Positions 1 through 6,914 of a DNA stretch of 15,162 bases are shown here, one piece after another; positions within the stretch are counted from its first letter, which is position 1, and the number at the start of each line of letters is the position of its first letter. Source of the DNA: JBGSOV01 sp964558715 (GTDB lineage Bacteria; Patescibacteriota; Gracilibacteria; CAIRYL01; GCA-016699755). The stretch spans positions 1 through 15,162 of the forward strand of contig CAZLFD010000037.1 in the NCBI GenBank assembly GCA_964558715.1, given 5' to 3'. Both the position numbers and the translations under genes were made by a program. The notes under the pieces are model-generated. The model worked only from the letters and a program-made list of their open reading frames with translations. It ran no database searches and was not told the DNA's origin.

Positions 1-65
1 TACTACCGACAGCGACTTGCCTCATCTGTCACGAGAATTGGGGCTTAGTTCAATACTGTTTTTTG

Positions 66-84
66 AGCGGGTTTTTCGCTTTTT
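66..84 (+). terminator. Weak terminator-like hairpin upstream of rpmA
   Basis: AGCG and CGCT (66-69 and 77-80) can pair around a GGTTTTT loop, followed directly by T residues. The stem has only 4 bp, so this is at best a weak intrinsic terminator for a gene lying left of the window. The rest of 1-190 shows no gene; in particular rplU (L21), the usual neighbour upstream of rpmA, is not in these bases. Confidence 0.25.
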
Positions 85-190
85 CTTGATTATGTGCTTG
101 CCGTTCATGCACACATGCTAATAAAGACAACAAACCATTTGACAACGAGACGTCTTTTTGCCAAACTTTCTCAGCTAAATTTTTGGTTTT

Positions 191-469
191 ATGGCACATA
201 AGAAAGCGGGAGGCTCCACCCGAAACGGACGCGATTCAAATGCCCAACGCTTGGGCGTAAAGAAATTCGGTGGCGAAAAGCTTACTGCAGGCAGCATAAT
301 CGTGCGCCAGCGTGGCAGTAAGATGATGGCTGGCGACAACGTCCGTCTGGCAAAAGACTTCTCTTTGTTTGCGACAGCAGACGGTGTGGTGAAATATTCC
401 GAAATCGCCAAACGCAAATTTAACGGGCAAGTGCACAAAAAACGCGTTGTTTCCGTTGTATCCGCATGA
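191..469 (+). CDS. rpmA: 50S ribosomal protein L27
   Basis: This is bL27 of the large ribosomal subunit, whose flexible N-terminus reaches the peptidyl transferase centre. The 92-residue product begins MAHKKAGGSTRNGRDSNAQR, the family signature, and continues with the conserved GVKKFGGE and GSIIVRQRG segments. Length is normal (about 85-95 aa). The protein starts directly at MAHKKAGG, so it lacks the cleavable N-terminal extension seen in Firmicutes L27. No Shine-Dalgarno is visible; the ATG follows a T-rich leader. The usual partner rplU is absent upstream. The TGA stop overlaps the queE start in an ATGA arrangement, implying cotranscription and likely translational coupling with queE. Confidence 0.97.
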   Translation: MAHKKAGGSTRNGRDSNAQRLGVKKFGGEKLTAGSIIVRQRGSKMMAGDNVRLAKDFSLFATADGVVKYSEIAKRKFNGQVHKKRVVSVVSA

Positions 470-1107
470 TGAAAGGGGGCATCCCCATTTCCGAAATCTT
501 TGCATCAATTCAGGGGGAAGGCCTGCGAACAGGCTTTCCTTCTTTGTTTATCCGCTTTTGGGGCTGCAATCTCACTTGCGATTTTTGCGATTCTAAATTC
601 TCGTGGGATTCTAAGCTAGAAAAGCCAAAATATATGTCACTCGATGAAGTTGTCGCCGAGATTAAAAAGCAATCCACCAAGAATCTGATCTTTACCGGCG
701 GCGAACCGATGTTGCAGCAGGCCAATATCCGTGCGATCTGCGAACGGGTAGATCCGCTTTTTGTAGAAATTGAAACCAATGGCACGATTGCTAGCGAAAT
801 CGATGATATTGTCGGGCAGTTCAATGTTTCGCCGAAATTAGACTTCGAGAACCCGATTGTAATGCTGCCGAACAGAAAAACCTCCTTCAAGTTCGTTATC
901 CGCAACCAGGCCGATATCGATAAAACCGATGCGTTCTGCCAAGCTTATAATATACCGTTTACACAAGTTGTGCTGCAGCCAGAAGGAATCACTCGCCAGC
1001 AGATTCTTAACAAGATTGACTTGGTCATTGCGGCTGCTAGCGAGCGAGGGGCAATGGTCTCTTCACGCGTTCATATTTTGCTTTGGGATGATAAAAGAGC
1101 TGTCTAG
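466..1107 (+). CDS. queE: 7-carboxy-7-deazaguanine synthase (radical SAM)
   Basis: QueE converts 6-carboxy-tetrahydropterin to 7-carboxy-7-deazaguanine in the cytoplasm, on the path to preQ0 and queuosine (or deazapurine DNA modification). The 213-residue protein carries the family opening IFASIQGEG followed by G-x-P-S-L-F-I-R. The CX3CX2C cluster motif GCNLTCDFC places Cys34, Cys38 and Cys41 for the 4Fe-4S/SAM site. The SAM-contacting motif is FTGGEP. Length matches bacterial QueE (about 210-245). Two adjacent ATGs (466 and 469) are possible starts; the first overlaps the rpmA stop as ATGA. No queC, queD or queF gene lies in the window. The 3' end overlaps the next gene by 20 nt. Confidence 0.93.
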   Translation: MMKGGIPISEIFASIQGEGLRTGFPSLFIRFWGCNLTCDFCDSKFSWDSKLEKPKYMSLDEVVAEIKKQSTKNLIFTGGEPMLQQANIRAICERVDPLFVEIETNGTIASEIDDIVGQFNVSPKLDFENPIVMLPNRKTSFKFVIRNQADIDKTDAFCQAYNIPFTQVVLQPEGITRQQILNKIDLVIAAASERGAMVSSRVHILLWDDKRAV

Positions 1108-1714
1108 ATTTTTCAGTGTGCTGTGCTTGTTCATCTTTGCTGGATGCACAACTAATCCGCCATTGGTGCAGCGCGCGCCGCAAGCGTGCGTTGGCTCAGA
1201 GGCGACAATCGTTGCAACACTGCCGACAGCAGACAGCTATGATGGCAGCAAGCCAAAAGGTATCACAACGATTGCAAGTGGTGGGTACATTACCGACCGT
1301 TTTGTGATTACTGTTTCACACGCCGTGCCGCCGAACGCGACAGCAGAGGGGTTTACTGAACAGAAACGTGATAGCGAAGCGCACCTCCTCTTACTAGAGG
1401 CAGACACGTGCGGTACGCCGCTCACACTTGCAAAAGATGCTGCTAGTTTGAACGACAATCTCTTCGATTGCGCAACTGGCAATGCACGCGGTACTGTTAC
1501 TGCTTTCGAGGCTTCGGCGGCGTCTAAATCGCCTCTTGCTTCATCTGCCATATTGCTCGATGATTTAGCCGTACTCCCCGGAACTTTTGCCCTGGGTGAT
1601 TCTGGCAAGCCTTTTTGCAATCAGTCAGGAGAGTTGGCGGCTGTCTTGGTAGCGATTCGTGAAGACTCGGCACTGCTGATCGGCACAGACGCTATACGTG
1701 CATTTTTAAATTGA
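1088..1714 (+). CDS. Lipoprotein with trypsin/HtrA-like serine protease fold
   Basis: The 208-residue product starts with a hydrophobic segment ending in a lipobox-like FAGC, so Cys20 is the predicted lipidated residue and the protein would be surface- or membrane-anchored. The body follows the chymotrypsin-fold order: a VSHAV segment with His78, a PLTLAKD...DCATGNARG segment resembling the HtrA 'PL-LGDS...AIGNP-G' region, then a GDSGKP motif with Ser172. A closing IGTDAIRAFL segment resembles the HtrA end of domain. The expected D-x-A-L-L is replaced by EAHLLLL (Glu97; Asp95 is nearby), so activity is uncertain. Four other cysteines (34, 108, 128, 177) could form disulfides. A longer frame opens at 929, but the start at 1088 is preferred because it yields the signal peptide. 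It overlaps queE by 20 nt and is probably cotranscribed. Confidence 0.7.
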   Translation: MIKELSRFFSVLCLFIFAGCTTNPPLVQRAPQACVGSEATIVATLPTADSYDGSKPKGITTIASGGYITDRFVITVSHAVPPNATAEGFTEQKRDSEAHLLLLEADTCGTPLTLAKDAASLNDNLFDCATGNARGTVTAFEASAASKSPLASSAILLDDLAVLPGTFALGDSGKPFCNQSGELAAVLVAIREDSALLIGTDAIRAFLN

Positions 1715-1784
1715 CTTTCTACTCCTCTTTACAGATAATTGTGCGGCTTTCTTGAATCTGGGAAAGCATGATCTTTACAAGTTT

Positions 1785-1874
1785 GGGCGAGTGGTGGAAT
1801 TGGTAGACACGCAAGGTTGAGGGCCTTGTGAACATTACTTGTTCGTGGAGGTTCAAGTCCTCTCTCGCCCACCA
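1785..1874 (+). tRNA. tRNA-Leu (anticodon GAG)
   Basis: This is a complete class II tRNA. The acceptor arms GGGCGAG (1785-1791) and CTCGCCC (1864-1870) pair fully, followed by discriminator A1871 and an encoded CCA at 1872-1874. The anticodon stem CAAGG/CCTTG (1812-1816 and 1824-1828) holds the loop TTGAGGG, giving anticodon GAG (1819-1821), which reads CUC/CUU leucine codons. A long variable arm (GAACA-TTACT-TGTTC) and the T-loop TTCAAGT are typical of tRNA-Leu. In the 336 bases between the lipoprotein and the next gene this is the only recognisable gene. The stretch 1875-2050 holds only a weak hairpin (1956-1988, 8 bp with one bulge) and nothing else I can name. Confidence 0.97.
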
Positions 1875-2050
1875 CGCTTCGCTTTGCCATGAAAGTAGTG
1901 AATGGGAAATGCAAGCGTGCCATGAGCGAAATGAAGTGAAGCCGAATGGCTTTATCGACTCAAAATGATTCCCTTCGGACTTTAGTCGCATAATCGAGCA
2001 GAATGAGCGTGGTGGAATCGAAGGGTGGTTTTCCGTGTTAATCATTACAC

Positions 2051-2326
2051 ATGGCACCTGAGTACTTCGTCTATCTCGCTCGATGTTCCGATAATTCTCT
2101 GTACACCGGTTATTGTCGAGACTTAGATTCTCGAGAACAAAAGCATAATCTGGGCGAAGGGGCAAAATATACTCGATCGAGAGGACCCGTTCAAATCATC
2201 TATTCCGAGAAATTCTCAGACCGATCAGAAGCGATGCGGCGAGAAGCGCAGATTAAAAGCTGGACGCGAACAAAGAAGGAGTACCTCGTTCAATTCGGAA
2301 ATCCGGACAGGTCATCTGCGGATTAA
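2051..2326 (+). CDS. GIY-YIG nuclease family protein (UPF0213/YhbQ-like)
   Basis: This 91-residue protein is a single GIY-YIG domain. Near the N-terminus are FVYLARC and SLYTGYCRDLDSRE, the degenerate 'GIY...YIG' pair with the conserved arginine region. The segment EAMRREAQIKSWTR supplies the metal-binding glutamate and the basic helix typical of small UPF0213/YhbQ-type members. Length (80-100 aa) fits that group. Many such proteins are thought to act in DNA repair or recombination, but the substrate cannot be read from sequence. No Shine-Dalgarno precedes the ATG. Its TAA stop overlaps the stop of the convergent EEP gene by two bases within a shared TTAA. Confidence 0.9.
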   Translation: MAPEYFVYLARCSDNSLYTGYCRDLDSREQKHNLGEGAKYTRSRGPVQIIYSEKFSDRSEAMRREAQIKSWTRTKKEYLVQFGNPDRSSAD

Positions 2327-3285
2327 AACTCAAACTCCACCACGATCGGTGCGTGATCCGACTCCGGGAACTTTGTATCGGTTGCGAAGGCGATGCTTTC
2401 GTCAGGAAGTATTTCATTATGGATCTCGGTCTCGCGATAATTCGGTAAGAGACTGCGTGAGATGAGCACATGGTCGAACAGGCGGTTTTCACCGTGGTAA
2501 CGGATGGAATAGCGGGATAATTCAGGAATGCTGTTTAGGGTCGGAATCAGAACCCGAACACCCAGATCGGGGTTGCCGGTATTCTCCACCTTACTGCAAA
2601 TGGCCTGTATCGGTACTTCGTGGGCTTCGGCGTTAAAATCTCCGCAAACGATGATCTTCGCCTCCTCATCGGAGTTGATGATCCGGTCGACGAGAAAGCG
2701 GGTTTCAATCGCCTGGCCGACGCGCTTCATCGACGAAAGAAAAAATCCTTCCGCCCAAGCAGCGCTGCTTGCCCAAGTATACCGGTCGATCTTTTGCCCG
2801 TCGATCGGCGTGGGGTGCTTCGACTTAAAGTGAATATTTATCACATGCAGTTTTTCACCGTTCTCCAGTTCTAAAAGAGTATGTAGTATCGGCCGCTCCC
2901 AACCGATATTGCGTGCGCTTTCCTTCGGTGGAATCGCGGTGATGCTTTTATACTTCGGCGGCGGAGTGAGGGTATTTAAATACTGCTTTCGCTCGAATAC
3001 CGGCAATCGGGAAACGGTTACCACATTTCTACGAGTAAAGGCCTCACGCCTTTGGGTAAGCGTGGTCTTCACAAAATACCTTTCATACGGTGTGTCTTTC
3101 AAGAGCTGTGCCAAGGCCAGCAAATGCTTTTTGCCATCAGTACCGTCTTGCCCGTGTACTTCTTGAAAACATAAAATATCCGCATCTAAGCGCAACAATT
3201 GCGGGCGCAAAATGGGAATACGCTTTTCGAGTTCCTCATCAATGTCGAGGTTTTCGAGGTTGAAGGTGGCGATGCGTAGGTTCAT
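2323..3285 (-). CDS. Endonuclease/exonuclease/phosphatase (EEP) family protein
   Basis: This is a metal-dependent phosphodiesterase-fold enzyme of the exonuclease III/DNase I/sphingomyelinase superfamily. In the 320-residue form the motifs occur in family order: ATFNLEN (Asn9), CFQEVHG (Glu42), INIHFKS (His152), CGDFNAEA (Asp216, Asn218), LFDH (Asp271) and ESDHAPI (Asp310, His311). All expected metal-binding and catalytic positions are present, so activity is likely; the substrate (DNA, RNA or phospholipid) is not evident. The start at 3285 is chosen because the domain begins MNLRIATFN. An upstream in-frame ATG at 3330 would add 15 mostly hydrophobic residues and cannot be ruled out. The gene converges on the GIY-YIG gene. 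Confidence 0.9.
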   Translation of the reverse strand: MNLRIATFNLENLDIDEELEKRIPILRPQLLRLDADILCFQEVHGQDGTDGKKHLLALAQLLKDTPYERYFVKTTLTQRREAFTRRNVVTVSRLPVFERKQYLNTLTPPPKYKSITAIPPKESARNIGWERPILHTLLELENGEKLHVINIHFKSKHPTPIDGQKIDRYTWASSAAWAEGFFLSSMKRVGQAIETRFLVDRIINSDEEAKIIVCGDFNAEAHEVPIQAICSKVENTGNPDLGVRVLIPTLNSIPELSRYSIRYHGENRLFDHVLISRSLLPNYRETEIHNEILPDESIAFATDTKFPESDHAPIVVEFEF

Positions 3286-3485
3286 TCCAATATCTGTGTA
3301 CACTGCAAATACTACCACAAAACTTTCCATGAAGCGACGTTTCCGTCTGACGGATGCATCCAGCCATACACCAGATGGTGGGGCGTTCTGGCTGTGAACG
3401 AAATTGTTGGTGCAAGCTTGAATACTTCGAGGGGTTCATATTTGCTGTGATAGCGGAATTAAACCTGGAACAAAAACACATATTC

Positions 3486-3494
3486 TGTTAGAAT
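3486..3494 (+). promoter_or_regulatory. Putative extended -10 promoter of the acd-aclBA operon
   Basis: TGTTAGAAT fits an extended -10 element (TGN followed by a TATAAT-like hexamer). It lies 21 nt upstream of the start codon at 3516, giving a predicted leader of about 15 nt with no ribosome binding site. The -35 region at the proper distance is weak (TGGAAC). The 3331-3515 spacer separates divergently transcribed genes, so a promoter is expected here. Confidence 0.4.
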
Positions 3495-3515
3495 AAAATC
3501 AAATAGATACGCACC

Positions 3516-5612
3516 ATGAATCCTAATATTTTCAACCCACAGTCGATTGCGCTGGTGGGTGCTTCTAAAGTTCCGGGCAAGCTGGGTTACGATATTCTCA
3601 GCAATCTCGTCAATCTCGGCTACGAAGGGAACCTGTATCCGGTGAACCCGAAGGGTGAAGAAGTCTTGGGGCTGCCGATGTACCCCTCTGTCATAGATCT
3701 TCCAGAAACACCAGATGTCGCACTCATCATCATACCGGCGCCATCCGTAAATAATGCGGTAGAACAATGTGGCAAGAAAGGGGTGCAGAATGTGGTGATC
3801 ATTTCTGCTGGGTTTAAAGAAATCGGTGGCGAAGGGGTGAGGCGAGAAGAAGAATTAAAAGAGATCGTCGATAAATATAATATCAATCTGGTCGGTCCGA
3901 ATTGCCTGGGCATTATCAATACTAAAATCCTGATGAATGCCTCGTTTGCCGAGGGGATGCCGACATTCGGAAATGTGAGCCTTGTTTCGCAGTCTGGAGC
4001 GATGGCGGTGGCGATGATCGACTGGGCATACGAAAGCGGTCTCGGTTTTGCCAAGATCATCAGCATGGGTAATAAAACGGGTATCAACGAAAACGAATTG
4101 CTCGAATATCTCGGGAGCGACCCCGACACCAAGGTGATTCTCATGTATTTAGAAAGTATTGCCGATGGTACCGAGTTTTTGCGTCTGGCGCGTGAGATCA
4201 GTTTGAAAAAACCGATCATCATCGTTAAGTCTGGCACGTCTGAAGCCGGTACCAAAGCCATTTCTTCTCACACCGGCTCGCTCGCAGGGTCTGACATCGC
4301 CATCGCCACGGCCTTTCGCCAAGGCGGTGTGATTCGCGCCCAAACGGTAGAAGACCTTTTTGATTATGCAAAAGCCTTTAGTTATCAAAATCCACCCCAT
4401 GGTGACAAGGTCGGTATTATCACTAATGCCGGTGGGCCAGGTATTATGGCAACCGATGAACTGGCGCGCACTGGTCTGAAGCTTGCAACGTTGTCCGAAA
4501 AAACACAGCAAAAACTTGCCGAAGGCTTGCCGGCTACTGCAGCACTAGGGAACCCTGTCGATGTGATCGGCGATGCCCTGACCGACCGCTATCGCCATGC
4601 CATCGAAACAGTGCTCGCTAGCAAAGAAGTCGATTCCTTACTTGTAGTGCTTACGCCGCAAGTAATGACCGAAGTCAAACGGGTGGCTGCCGTCACCACT
4701 GCGTTGGCGAAGCAGCACTCCGACATTACCGTACTCTCGGCGTTTGTGGGTGGTGAAAGTATCGAACGTGGGCGGCAGGTTTTCTGCCGATATTGCTTTC
4801 CAAACTACCCGTTTCCCGAACGCGCCATCGATACGCTCAAGCGCATGCAGCAATATTCCGCGTGGAAAAAATCTGAGGCGGCACGACTAGGGGCAGTAAA
4901 ATCATTCCCCCCATCGCCAAAAAACGCCACCACTGATGCCATCTTTGCCAGTAAAAAAGCGGGCGACCGCCTGAGTTTTGAAGAAGCGAAAGACCTTGTT
5001 TCTGCCTATGGTATTCATGTGCCCGAAATCCGTTTGGCGCAGACTGCCGAAGAAGCAGCATCGCATGCGACAGAAATCGGCTATCCGGTCGTGCTTAAAA
5101 TCGCTTCGCCGCAGATTTACCACAAAACCGATGTGGGCGGTATTCGCATCGATTTATCTGATACCGACGCTGTTAAAACAGCTTTCGCTGAGATCATCGC
5201 CAGCGTGAAAGAAAACGCGCCCCAAGCGACCATCGAAGGGATTACCGTAGAAGCGATGATGTCACTCGGAAATGAGATTATCATCGGCGTCAACCGCGAC
5301 CTCCAATTCGGCCATATGCTGATGTTTGGCTTGGGCGGTATTTATGTTGAAATCCTCAGAGATGTCACTTTTCGTATCGCTCCGGTCTCGCACCAAGAAG
5401 CCTTGCAAATGATTGAAGAGATCAAGGCGATCTCTATTCTCAAAGGTGCGCGCGGCGAAAAGCCGGTCGACCTCGACAGTATTGCCGAAGTCATTGTTAA
5501 AGTGGGGCAAATCGTCACCGATTATCCGCAGATCAGTGAATTAGAGATGAACCCCTTGATTGCCAGCCCGGTTCATGGAACAATCGCCGTCGACACGAAA
5601 TGCATCGTGTGA
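3516..5612 (+). CDS. ADP-forming acyl-CoA (acetyl-CoA) synthetase, fused alpha-beta
   Basis: This enzyme interconverts acyl-CoA, ADP and phosphate with free acid, ATP and CoA, the archaeal-type acetate-forming step. The 698-residue chain has a CoA-binding Rossmann domain at 1-130 (ALVGAS...LGYDI, YPVNPKG, SAGFKEIGGEG). Ligase domains follow with the SSHTGSLAGSD motif carrying phospho-accepting His252. After a linker near 455-480 comes an ATP-grasp domain with IYHKTDVGG (second His, His536) and ELEMNPL. Both histidines used for phosphoryl relay in ADP-forming synthetases are present, and there is no GNAT domain, which separates it from Pat-type protein acetyltransferases. Acetate is the likely substrate from context; other acyl groups are possible. 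It is first in the operon, 24 nt ahead of aclB. Confidence 0.93.
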   Translation: MNPNIFNPQSIALVGASKVPGKLGYDILSNLVNLGYEGNLYPVNPKGEEVLGLPMYPSVIDLPETPDVALIIIPAPSVNNAVEQCGKKGVQNVVIISAGFKEIGGEGVRREEELKEIVDKYNINLVGPNCLGIINTKILMNASFAEGMPTFGNVSLVSQSGAMAVAMIDWAYESGLGFAKIISMGNKTGINENELLEYLGSDPDTKVILMYLESIADGTEFLRLAREISLKKPIIIVKSGTSEAGTKAISSHTGSLAGSDIAIATAFRQGGVIRAQTVEDLFDYAKAFSYQNPPHGDKVGIITNAGGPGIMATDELARTGLKLATLSEKTQQKLAEGLPATAALGNPVDVIGDALTDRYRHAIETVLASKEVDSLLVVLTPQVMTEVKRVAAVTTALAKQHSDITVLSAFVGGESIERGRQVFCRYCFPNYPFPERAIDTLKRMQQYSAWKKSEAARLGAVKSFPPSPKNATTDAIFASKKAGDRLSFEEAKDLVSAYGIHVPEIRLAQTAEEAASHATEIGYPVVLKIASPQIYHKTDVGGIRIDLSDTDAVKTAFAEIIASVKENAPQATIEGITVEAMMSLGNEIIIGVNRDLQFGHMLMFGLGGIYVEILRDVTFRIAPVSHQEALQMIEEIKAISILKGARGEKPVDLDSIAEVIVKVGQIVTDYPQISELEMNPLIASPVHGTIAVDTKCIV

Positions 5613-5636
5613 CCGATTTTTCTTTCAATCCGCCCC

Positions 5637-6893
5637 ATGGCTCAGGTCGGCATTCGCGAGTATGATGCGAAACAGCTTTTACAAATTGCACTTACTACAC
5701 ATAGCAATGGTTCTATCGTGTTTCCCGGAAAGTCATGTTTGGTGACTCCTGATTCTGATTTCACCAAGTTGGCGAAGCAAAACCCATGGCTGAAGCAAGA
5801 AAAGCTGGTTGTGAAACCGGACCAACTCTTTGGTAAACGCGGTAAACATGAGCTTATCGGTTTAAAGCTTGATTATGTTGAAGTGCAAAAATGGATTGCA
5901 GAAAAGGCCAAGGCCGAAAGAACGATCGACAAAGCAAAAGGAAAACTCACTCATTTTTTGATCGAACCGTTCGTGCCACACAATCAGGAATACTACGTAT
6001 CTCTTCGCTGTGAACGTGAGCGCGACGTTATCAGTTTTTCTTACGCGGGTGGTGTTGAAATTGAAGACAACTGGGACAAGGTCACTGAAATCCCGGTCGA
6101 TCTGCTCTCAGGAATTACCGCAAAAGACATCGCGAAACATTTGAAAAAAGGCGTAGATCAAGCGCAACTGGCCGAATTCATCGCTACGCTCTACGCCGTC
6201 TTTGCCGATTATCACTTCAGCTTTCTTGAAATCAATCCATTTGCCATTGTCGACAATGTCATCATTCCGTTAGATACCGTGGCGAAGGTGGATGACACGG
6301 CAGCTGGTGAATGCACTGATCTATGGGGCGAGCTTGATTTTCCGACCTCGTTTGGCCGGACACTCTCACCGGCGGAAGAATACATCAAATCGTTGGATGA
6401 AAAGACGGGTGCTTCTCTCAAGTTAACGGTCCTTAACCCCAAAGGCCGCGTGTGGACGATGGTTGCAGGTGGTGGCGCAAGTGTGATCTACGCCGATACT
6501 ATTTCTGACCTTGGCGCTGGAAAAGACCTAGCGAACTATGGCGAATATAGTGGCGACCCATCGACCGAACTGACCTATGAATACGCAAAGACGATTCTCA
6601 CTTTGATGACAGAAAATAAGAGTGGGCAAGTGCTGATCATCGGTGGCGGGATTGCCAATTTTACCGATGTTGCCAAGACATTTACTGGAATCATCCAGGC
6701 GCTCACTGAATTTGCCGATGTCATCCGCAAGCAAAAAATTCGCATTTTTGTGCGCCGCGGTGGGCCAAACTATAAAGAAGGTCTCGCCAACATCCGAGCA
6801 GCCGCCGAGCAGCTCAAAATTCCACTCGAAGTCTATGGTCCCGAAGCGCACATGACCAATGTAGTGCGCCAGGCGATCGACACTCTTCATTGA
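5637..6893 (+). CDS. aclB: ATP-citrate lyase, ATP-grasp/citrate-binding subunit AclB
   Basis: This subunit matches the N-terminal part of animal ATP-citrate lyase and bacterial AclB (about 400 aa; here 418). The ATP-grasp half (about 1-245) contains LVVKPDQLFGKRGK, LIEPFVPH and FLEINPFAI. The citrate-binding half contains LKLTVLNPKGRVWTMVAGGG, GEYSGDPS, ANFTDV (Asn341, Thr343) and FVRRGGPNY (Arg374). The last three residues match the citrate contacts Asn346, Thr348 and Arg379 described for human ACLY. With AclA it cleaves citrate using ATP and CoA to oxaloacetate and acetyl-CoA. It begins MAQVGIREYDAKQLL, a typical subunit start, after a pyrimidine-rich spacer without Shine-Dalgarno. A succinyl-CoA synthetase beta subunit is excluded by the ACL-specific C-terminal half. 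Confidence 0.95.
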   Translation: MAQVGIREYDAKQLLQIALTTHSNGSIVFPGKSCLVTPDSDFTKLAKQNPWLKQEKLVVKPDQLFGKRGKHELIGLKLDYVEVQKWIAEKAKAERTIDKAKGKLTHFLIEPFVPHNQEYYVSLRCERERDVISFSYAGGVEIEDNWDKVTEIPVDLLSGITAKDIAKHLKKGVDQAQLAEFIATLYAVFADYHFSFLEINPFAIVDNVIIPLDTVAKVDDTAAGECTDLWGELDFPTSFGRTLSPAEEYIKSLDEKTGASLKLTVLNPKGRVWTMVAGGGASVIYADTISDLGAGKDLANYGEYSGDPSTELTYEYAKTILTLMTENKSGQVLIIGGGIANFTDVAKTFTGIIQALTEFADVIRKQKIRIFVRRGGPNYKEGLANIRAAAEQLKIPLEVYGPEAHMTNVVRQAIDTLH

Positions 6894-6914
6894 TTCTCAT
6901 TTTCTTCGTGTATT

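Noticed and set aside
929..1087. N-terminal extension of the lipoprotein gene starting at 929
   Set aside because: The extra 53 residues lie entirely inside queE in another frame and would bury the signal peptide and lipobox that begin at 1088.
2009..2018. Ten-base copy of the tRNA 5' region (GTGGTGGAAT) downstream of the tRNA, considered as an attachment-site duplication
   Set aside because: Only 10 bases match, it is not the tRNA 3' end usually used for integration, and no integrase or mobile gene lies near.
1719..2165. Minus-strand reading frames across the tRNA, with GERGLEPP-like and AREDLNLHE-like peptides
   Set aside because: These peptides are the antisense translation of the tRNA-Leu gene, a common source of false proteins; the tRNA explains the sequence completely.
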